Shown piece after piece: positions 59,513-64,000 of a stretch of DNA of 64,000 nucleotides. The notes below the pieces were generated by a model. It was given only the letters and a program-made list of their open reading frames with translations. It ran no database searches and was not told where the DNA came from. This DNA is from Aureimonas sp. AU20 (GTDB lineage Bacteria; Pseudomonadota; Alphaproteobacteria; Rhizobiales; Rhizobiaceae), in contig NZ_CP006370.1 in NCBI RefSeq assembly GCF_001442755.1, positions 247,484 through 311,483 of the forward strand, read 5' to 3'. Made by a program: the position numbers and the translations under genes. Within the stretch, counting starts at the first letter, position 1. Every line of letters begins with the position of its first letter.

Positions 59513-60226
59513 TCAGGCGCCGAAACCGCCGTCGATCGTGTGCATGGCGCCGGTGACGAAACTGGCTTCGGGCCCGGCCAACCAGGCGACCAGTCCCGCC
59601 ACGTCCTCCGGCCGCCCGTGGCGCTTCAGCGCCATGACGCCATGCATGACGTCCTTCATGGGGCCGTCGGCGGGGTTCATGTCGGTATCGATCGGGCCGG
59701 GCTGCACGACATTGACCGTGATGCCGCGCGGCCCGAAATCGCGCGCGAGGCCCCGCGCCATGCCCTGCAGGGCCGACTTGCTCATCGCGTAGGCCGAGAG
59801 GCCGGGAAAGGGAATCCGGTCCCCGTTCACCGAGCCGATCACCACGATGCGCCCGCCCTCCGGCATGTGCCGCGCCGCCTCGACCGAAGCGTGGTAGGGC
59901 GCGGTGACGTTGATGCGGATCAGCCGGTCCACCTCGTCCGGGTCCTGCTCCAGCGGATCGCCGAAGGCGCCGACGCCGGCATTCACCACCAGAACGTCGA
60001 GCGGCCCGCTTTCGCGCACCCGCGCGATCACCGCGTCCCGGTCCGCGCTGTCGGTCATCACCGCCGTCGCGCCGGTTTCGCCCGCCAGCCGCTCCGCCGC
60101 CTCGCGCGAACCGGCATAGGTGAAGGTCACCTTCGCGCCGTCAGCGCGCAAGCGTCGTACGATCGCGGCGCCGATCCCCCGGCTGCCGCCGAGCACGAGC
60201 ACGGATTGTCCTTCGAAATTGGTCAT
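59513..60226 (-). CDS. SDR family oxidoreductase
   Basis: A 237-residue short-chain dehydrogenase/reductase. Cofactor motif GGSRGIG near residues 13-19 with Arg favouring NADP(H); NAGVGAFG near 80; catalytic Ser in VIGSVNGD and Y-x3-K in AYAMSKSAL near 145; C terminus GAMHTIDGGFGA. It resembles 3-oxoacyl-ACP reductase-like SDRs that are paired with TetR regulators. Divergent from the TetR gene with a shared 75-bp promoter region. Substrate unknown. Confidence 0.93.
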   Translation of the reverse strand: MTNFEGQSVLVLGGSRGIGAAIVRRLRADGAKVTFTYAGSREAAERLAGETGATAVMTDSADRDAVIARVRESGPLDVLVVNAGVGAFGDPLEQDPDEVDRLIRINVTAPYHASVEAARHMPEGGRIVVIGSVNGDRIPFPGLSAYAMSKSALQGMARGLARDFGPRGITVNVVQPGPIDTDMNPADGPMKDVMHGVMALKRHGRPEDVAGLVAWLAGPEASFVTGAMHTIDGGFGA

Positions 60227-60248
60227 GGACTTGCCCTTCCAGATTAAC

Positions 60249-60309
60249 GTATCGGCCGCTACATAAAGGATGGCGAAAGCCCGTCAAGGATTTTTGTAGC
60301 GATGATTAC
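60249..60309. promoter_or_regulatory. paired operator-like palindromes between SDR and tetR genes
   Basis: GTATCGGCCGCTAC (60249-60262, 12 of 14 bases symmetric) and the related GTAGCGATGATTAC (60296-60309). The second overlaps the tetR start codon. The pair fits autoregulation of tetR together with control of the divergent SDR gene. Confidence 0.5.
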
Positions 60310-60892
60310 AGAAAAGCCGCGCGCGCGTGGACGCCCCCGCCGCTTCGATCCCGAGGCCAGCGTCGCTTCGGCCCAGCGTCTGTTCCACGCGCGCGGCTAC
60401 GACGCGGTGAGCGTTGCCGATCTGACGCAGGCGCTGGGCATCAACCCGCCGAGCTTCTATGCCGCCTTCGGCAGCAAGGCGGGGCTCTTCGCCCGCAGCC
60501 TCGAGCGCTACACCGCGACGCAAGGCGTGCCGCTCGGCGCGATCCTGCGGCCCGGCCGACCCGTGGCCGAAGCGCTCGCTGCCGTTCTGGAGGAAGCCGC
60601 CCGGCGCTATGCGGCGGACCCTTGCGCTGCCGGCTGTCTCGCCATCGAGGGCGCCCGCTGCGACGACCCCGACGCGCGCGCCGCCGCCCGTGTCTTGACG
60701 CAGGGCGCCGCCGAAACGCTCCGCGGCTTCATTTCCGGCACCCGGCCCGACCTCGCCGCGCCCTTGGCCGACTATGTCGTCACCGTGATGATCGGCCTTT
60801 CCACCCTGGCGCGCGAGGGTCACGGGCTCGACCGCCTGCTCGCCACCGCTTCGCTCGCCGACGCGGTTTTCGAGCGCGCGCTGGGCGACTGA
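60302..60892 (+). CDS. TetR family transcriptional regulator
   Basis: A 196-residue TetR/AcrR regulator with HTH SVASAQRLFHARGYDAVSVADLTQALGINPPSFYAAFGSKAGLF and C-terminal domain including AAGCLAIEGARCDDPDARAAAR. Divergent from the SDR gene, its probable target. ATG 60302 is used; the upstream sequence contains operator-like palindromes. Confidence 0.93.
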   Translation: MITEKPRARGRPRRFDPEASVASAQRLFHARGYDAVSVADLTQALGINPPSFYAAFGSKAGLFARSLERYTATQGVPLGAILRPGRPVAEALAAVLEEAARRYAADPCAAGCLAIEGARCDDPDARAAARVLTQGAAETLRGFISGTRPDLAAPLADYVVTVMIGLSTLAREGHGLDRLLATASLADAVFERALGD

Positions 60893-60918
60893 TCCGCCGT
60901 TTTCTATCGCGGCGGATC
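60891..60918. terminator. hairpin between convergent tetR and I9-domain genes
   Basis: GATCCGCCG (60891-60899, overlapping the tetR stop) pairs with CGGCGGATC (60910-60918) around a T-rich loop. There is no clear U-run on either side; a possible weak bidirectional terminator. Confidence 0.45.
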
Positions 60919-60938
60919 GGCGCGGTGCCGGGGCGTCG

Positions 60939-61286
60939 TCAGTTCACGGTTGAGGTCTGACTCACGCCGTCGGGCTCCACGGCGATCACGCCGCGAATAC
61001 GCTCGATAGAGGCCGCGAAACGCTTCGCGCTGCCTCGCCTGGGCGCCGCGACGGCGAGCCCGTGAATCTCGCTATAGATATAGAGCACCTTGCCGCCGCG
61101 CTTGCGCACTTCCGCCGCAATGCGCTCTCTCTGCGCCGGCGTCTTGCAGTCGCAGGTAACGATGAAGGATCTCACTTCTGGCGAAGACGCGCCTTGCGCC
61201 CTCCCGGCTTCGCCAAACGCCCCTGAGAACCCTGCGCAAAGTAGAGCCGCTCGGACGAGCCACCCTCCCCATCCGTTCCCGGCCAT
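60939..61286 (-). CDS. small exported protein with peptidase inhibitor I9-like domain
   Basis: A 115-residue protein with an N-terminal signal-like segment (WLVRAALLCAGFSGAFGEAGRAQG). The mature part, SFIVTCDCKTPAQRERIAAEV ... GGKVLYIYSEIHGLAVAAP ... IRGVIAVEPDGV, follows the subtilisin propeptide/inhibitor I9 pattern (beta strand, helix, Y-S-x-I-x-G, and a terminal V-x-P-D). Two Cys (CDC) are unusual for that fold. No subtilase gene is nearby, so it may be a free inhibitor or chaperone. Assignment from motif pattern only. Confidence 0.68.
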   Translation of the reverse strand: MAGNGWGGWLVRAALLCAGFSGAFGEAGRAQGASSPEVRSFIVTCDCKTPAQRERIAAEVRKRGGKVLYIYSEIHGLAVAAPRRGSAKRFAASIERIRGVIAVEPDGVSQTSTVN

Positions 61287-61360
61287 GAATGCCCACCCCT
61301 CTCGACACGTTTGCCTCGGATCGGGCTTTGGTGCTCCGGTCTGGCCGAATGATGTCGTCC

Positions 61361-61774
61361 TCAGCCCTCCGCCTTCTCCCGGCGCCGGGAAGCCCCGGGC
61401 CGGGGGGCGATCGCGTAGGGGCGGATCAGGACGGCGGCGGGAATCTGGAGCTCGTCATGGAGGCGGTTGGCGGCGGCGAGCGTCAGGCCCCGCTTGCGGC
61501 TCAGGAACTCCGAGACGCGCGACTTCGAACCGAACACGGCGGTCAGCCTGTCGCGCGGGATGCGCCGGTCCGCCATCACGGACTTCACCGCCTCCACCGC
61601 GTCCGGCGCCTCGATCGGCCAGACCTTGGCCTCGTAGGCCTCGATCAGGGCGGACAGAACGTCGAAGCGGTCGGCCGCCTCGCTGCCGGGCGCGGGCTCG
61701 TCGAGGAAATAGCGCTCCACCTCAGCCAAGGCCCAGTCGTAATCGGCTTCGGTGCGGATCGGGCGAATGTCCAT
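61361..61774 (-). CDS. higA: HigA family antitoxin (HTH)
   Basis: A 137-residue antitoxin. The N-terminal part IRTEADYDWALAEVERYF ... DVLSALIEAYEAKVWPI is the COG5499 antitoxin pattern; the HTH is MADRRIPRDRLTAVFGSKSRVSEFLSRKRGLTLAAANRLHDEL. The C terminus is a basic tail (APRPGASRRREK). Its start shares one base with the toxin stop. It neutralises the toxin and represses the pair's promoter through the palindrome upstream. Confidence 0.92.
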   Translation of the reverse strand: MDIRPIRTEADYDWALAEVERYFLDEPAPGSEAADRFDVLSALIEAYEAKVWPIEAPDAVEAVKSVMADRRIPRDRLTAVFGSKSRVSEFLSRKRGLTLAAANRLHDELQIPAAVLIRPYAIAPRPGASRRREKAEG

Positions 61775-62070
61775 CAGACGGTCTCCGGGTTGATGCGGTC
61801 GTACTCGGCATGGGTTCCCACGAACTTCACCAGCACGCGGCGGAACGTGTAGGAGACATGAACGATCAGGCGGAACTTGTTGCCTCCGATGTCGAAGATC
61901 ACCCTGTTGTCTCCGACGAAATCGACATTGGCCCCGAACTGAGACTTGATGTCGTTGGGCGTCGCCCACTCCGCCTTTTCCACCAGCGCATGCCAGGTGC
62001 GAAGCGGGGACTCGGCATGGGGGTGAACCTCCCAGAACTGCCGCAATGTTCGCTTCGACAGGATCTGCAT
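61774..62070 (-). CDS. higB: HigB family type II toxin (mRNA interferase)
   Basis: A 98-residue toxin of the HigB_toxin family: MQILSKRTLRQFWEVHPHAESPLRTWHALVEKAEW, DIKSQFGANVDFVGDNRVIFDIGGNKFRLIVHVSY and KFVGTHAEYDRI are in the conserved order, with the catalytic His and Tyr present near the C terminus. In this family the toxin gene precedes the antitoxin gene, as here. Cleaves mRNA on ribosomes when free. Confidence 0.94.
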   Translation of the reverse strand: MQILSKRTLRQFWEVHPHAESPLRTWHALVEKAEWATPNDIKSQFGANVDFVGDNRVIFDIGGNKFRLIVHVSYTFRRVLVKFVGTHAEYDRINPETV

Positions 62071-62085
62071 GGCGGCACTCTACCC

Positions 62086-62104
62086 TGTTCCCGATTTGGG
62101 AACA
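62086..62104. promoter_or_regulatory. palindromic operator of higBA
   Basis: TGTTCCC and GGGAACA separated by GATTT form a perfect 7-bp-arm palindrome that lies 16 bp upstream of the higB start, where a HigA or HigBA repressor site is expected. Confidence 0.75.
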
Positions 62105-62202
62105 AGAGCGTTGGAGTGCAAGCAGCCCCGCGACGGTGCGACGGGGATGGGGTAAGGCACGGTTCTGAAACGCAGGCGAACCGGCGGAGACTTCAGACGA
62201 AA

Positions 62203-62505
62203 ATGCCAGGCCTATCGCCGCTAGGTGCCGCGATCGCTCTTTATCTCGCAGCGATCAATCTTCTCGCCTTCGCGGCCATGGCGCTCGACAAGGCCAAGGC
62301 GCGAGCCAGCCGGCGCCGTATCCCCGAAGCCATGCTTCTTCAGCTCGCCCTGATCGGCGGTAGCCCCGGCACGCTCGTCGCGCAGCAGGTCCTGCGCCAT
62401 AAGACACGCAAAGAGCCGTTCCGCAGCCGGCTTCTCGCGATCCTCGCGTTTCACTTGTTGGTCTTGGTCGCTTTGGCGCTGGCCTTGCGTCTTGGCTCGG
62501 CATGA
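62203..62505 (+). CDS. DUF1294 family small membrane protein
   Basis: A 100-residue protein with two or three hydrophobic segments. YLAAINLLAFAAMALDKAKARASRRRIPEAMLLQLALIGGSPGTL is the DUF1294 signature (D-K near the first helix, R-x-R-x-P-E, G-G-S-x-G), followed by HKTRKEPFRSRL. Function unknown. ATG 62203 is chosen to match the family length; open frame further upstream is antisense to higBA. Confidence 0.88.
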   Translation: MPGLSPLGAAIALYLAAINLLAFAAMALDKAKARASRRRIPEAMLLQLALIGGSPGTLVAQQVLRHKTRKEPFRSRLLAILAFHLLVLVALALALRLGSA

Positions 62506-62618
62506 CTGGGTTCGGCCGCTTGCCCTTTCTAGCAAATTCCGGACATAGCTTTCCCGCAGGCTCGCCAGCATAAGCTGCGTCCCGGTCGGTTTTCCAATTG
62601 ATCGAAGCTTGCTTCGTC

Positions 62619-63482
62619 TTAGTTTCTTGGCGCAGCCTCTCCCATTCTTCTTCTCAAGAGCCTTTCATCCCCAGCCAGACCTGTCAGTCCCGCAATTTTG
62701 CTGGAGACTTCAGAGAGATTGATTTGGGATTGGTTTCTGTGTGACAGGACTGTCACCCCTGAAATCCGTGATCCCATGCGCGACGGGTCGATCATTCCGT
62801 CGAAAGGCTGGAACAGGGCCTTGGGCGTTTCCGCCAGCCAGCGCGCCAGCCCCCTCGCCTCCTCGAAGAACGGGAGCACGCGTTCGGTGAGCGTGACCGT
62901 GAGGCCGAGATGGAGGCCGCGCGCGTTGCAGCGGGTCTTCAGCTCGATATAGCCGAAGCGCACGAGGTCCACGAGATAGCGGCGGATGGTGCGCGGCGAG
63001 CGCGACATGATGTTGCCCGCCGTGCCCTTGGTGATGGTGGTCTCGCGCGTCTTACCGCAGCGCGCGCGAAGCACCTGGAGAAAGGCCTTGGCGTGTGGCG
63101 TCAGCCGGTCGTCGCGCGCGGCGGTGGTGGCCATGGGCTGCGCGTACTGACGGCTCTCCTGAGGCGCGGGGCGGCTGTGACGCGGACGCGGCGCGGAAGT
63201 TTGGCGTGGCGGCCTGGAACGGGACGCACGCGCGAGCGCACTCGGCGCTTCGCCCCCGGGCTCGCGCCCGATGGCGGCCGAGCGCAGGCGCGCCTCGGCG
63301 AGCGACAGGAGCCCTGCGGCCTGATCGCGCCAGATCGCGGCGCGGGCGAGGAAGTCGGGATGCGGCCCGGCCCCCTCCCCTTCCACGAGGTCAAGCGGTA
63401 TCGTTCCGGCGCTCGGCCCTCTTGTCGAGGCGCGCGCAGGCACGGGCACGCTCATAGGCGTGCGGGAATGTTCCTCCGGCAT
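62619..63482 (-). CDS. winged-helix protein, possible plasmid replication initiator
   Basis: A 287-residue basic protein. The N-terminal 100 residues are low-complexity, Pro/Arg/Ala-rich, with a short helix (FLARAAIWRDQAAGLLSLAEARLRSA). Residues about 125-215 form a winged helix: LTPHAKAFLQVLRARCG ... GTAGNIMSRSPRTIRRYLVDLVRFGYIELKTR. This resembles helix-turn-helix regions of replication-associated proteins on alphaproteobacterial plasmids, but I cannot name the family with certainty. ATG 63482 is decided by AAGGAGA six bases upstream. A transcriptional regulator is the alternative. Confidence 0.6.
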   Translation of the reverse strand: MPEEHSRTPMSVPVPARASTRGPSAGTIPLDLVEGEGAGPHPDFLARAAIWRDQAAGLLSLAEARLRSAAIGREPGGEAPSALARASRSRPPRQTSAPRPRHSRPAPQESRQYAQPMATTAARDDRLTPHAKAFLQVLRARCGKTRETTITKGTAGNIMSRSPRTIRRYLVDLVRFGYIELKTRCNARGLHLGLTVTLTERVLPFFEEARGLARWLAETPKALFQPFDGMIDPSRMGSRISGVTVLSHRNQSQINLSEVSSKIAGLTGLAGDERLLRRRMGEAAPRN

Positions 63483-63538
63483 GGTCTCTCTCCTTGCGCG
63501 AGGCAAAGCGAGGCCGTGGCGGGAAGCCGCATTTTCAT

Positions 63539-63629
63539 TTGACGATGAAGGCGAAGGAGGCTAAACCTGCGAGCAACCACGCATCACAGATGAAGGCTCC
63601 GGCGGCTCCCGCTTCGGGGCCTTTTTCTT
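63539..63629 (+). ncRNA. possible counter-transcribed small RNA upstream of the winged-helix gene
   Basis: On the strand opposite to the winged-helix gene, in its leader, TTGACG (63539-63544) with a poor -10 about 17 bp on could start an RNA of roughly 55 nt near 63575. It would end at a hairpin, AAGGCTCCG (63593-63601) with CGGGGCCTT (63615-63623; one G-T pair), followed by TTTCTTT. This matches the layout of antisense RNAs that limit plasmid replication genes. The terminator is fairly clear; the promoter is weak. Confidence 0.3.
63593..63629 (+). terminator. rightward intrinsic terminator with no + strand gene before it
   Basis: A nine-pair stem with a 13-nt loop (AAGGCTCCG/CGGGGCCTT) followed by TTTCTTT. 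No protein gene on the + strand ends here, so it probably closes a small untranslated transcript. Confidence 0.6.
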
Positions 63630-63667
63630 TGCCTATGGCGTCTCCCTGTTGAGGATAAGGTTCGGCA

Positions 63668-63904
63668 TCAGACGGCCTCGCTCTTCACGAGTTCGGCGTC
63701 GGCCCGGGTCAGTTCGTCCAGATCCACCTTGGCGATGAGGACGCGGATCACGTCGGAGCGCGAGGGCACCCCCAAGCGCTCCTTTGCCTCGTCCAGCGCG
63801 GCGATCTCGCTCTCGTGGAGAACGGTCTCGGTGGACCGAAGACCCAACGCGCGACGACGCGCGCGGATCGCGGCAACGGCCTCTGTGGTGCTTCTTCGGG
63901 ACAT
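63668..63904 (-). CDS. small ribbon-helix-helix-like protein
   Basis: A 78-residue protein with basic N terminus (MSRRSTTEAVAAIRARRRALG) and STETVLHESEIAALDEAKERLGVPSRSDVIRVLIAKVDLDEL, a CopG/Arc-like strand plus two helices (the SRSDVIR turn is typical). It lies upstream of and in the same direction as the winged-helix gene, 185 bp away. Could be a plasmid copy-number or antitoxin-type repressor; no partner toxin gene is visible. Confidence 0.65.
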   Translation of the reverse strand: MSRRSTTEAVAAIRARRRALGLRSTETVLHESEIAALDEAKERLGVPSRSDVIRVLIAKVDLDELTRADAELVKSEAV

Positions 63905-64000
63905 CGGACAGACTCGGCAGACTCGGGTTACTAGGAAGGGTTACGTGACACGAAAGGTGAACGCCACCCCTCGGCACCGGCCGCACGATGGCCCCAATCG

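Noticed and set aside
1..64000. CRISPR arrays, tRNA, rRNA, insertion sequences, prophage genes
   Set aside because: No regularly spaced direct repeats, no cloverleaf or rRNA-like sequence and no transposase or phage structural motif was seen on either strand when reading the window by eye.

Overview
This is a very GC-rich window with tightly packed genes. A MucR/Ros-type regulator, many ABC importers of the Dpp and Liv types, a CoxMSL-type molybdenum hydroxylase and GntR/AraC/LysR/MarR/TetR regulators all point to an alphaproteobacterium, most likely Hyphomicrobiales (Rhizobiales); the family (perhaps Aurantimonadaceae) is a guess. I recognise no rRNA, tRNA, CRISPR array, insertion sequence or prophage gene. 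A plasmid-type winged-helix replication-like gene at the right end suggests a large plasmid or chromid, or an integrated piece of one.

Layout: (1) 1-5.7 kb, a Dpp/Opp-type importer (ATPase cut by the window edge) divergent from a GntR/FCD regulator. (2) 5.9-10.6 kb, a molybdate-responsive group: a DUF2325 protein, a one-domain ModE-type regulator and an orphan modA, each preceded by a ModE-like palindrome of 24 bp; an acetaldehyde-type aldehyde dehydrogenase and its DUF779 partner lie between them. (3) 10.8-14.1 kb, small housekeeping genes (HxlR regulator, SDR, free-methionine-(R)-sulfoxide reductase, gamma-glutamylcyclotransferase-like protein, DUF2478). (4) 14.5-42.1 kb, a large catabolic region of two convergent operons that meet at a perfect 16-bp bidirectional terminator. 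The rightward arm encodes an ATP-dependent hydantoinase/lactamase pair (HyuAB), a TorT-like binding protein with a sugar-type ABC importer, a three-subunit molybdenum hydroxylase, a PxpA-like protein, a class III aminotransferase and a cupin-SnoaL fusion. The leftward arm encodes a complete Liv-type importer and PxpC-PxpB-biotin carboxylase-BCCP-PxpA. AraC, LysR and MarR regulators flank it. (5) 42.3-47.3 kb, a second Dpp/Nik-type importer with a fused double ATPase, headed by a small ORF and a Zur-like palindrome. (6) 47.6-52.6 kb, a GGDEF protein with a degenerate EAL domain, MucR and a chemoreceptor. (7) 52.9-59.5 kb, a TetR-controlled RND efflux operon with paired operators. (8) 59.5-64 kb, an SDR/TetR pair, a stand-alone I9-type inhibitor, HigBA, DUF1294, the replication-like gene with a possible counter-transcribed RNA, and a ribbon-helix-helix protein.

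The central region reads as one pathway for a cyclic amide (lactam, cyclic imide, hydantoin or oxidised N-heterocycle). Two importers would bring it in, the molybdenum hydroxylase would oxidise the ring, HyuAB and/or the biotin-linked Pxp system would open it at the expense of ATP, and the aminotransferase would remove the amino group released. The substrate cannot be read from sequence. The molybdate regulon a few kilobases away would support supply of the hydroxylase cofactor. These links are inference; the gene families themselves are mostly clear.
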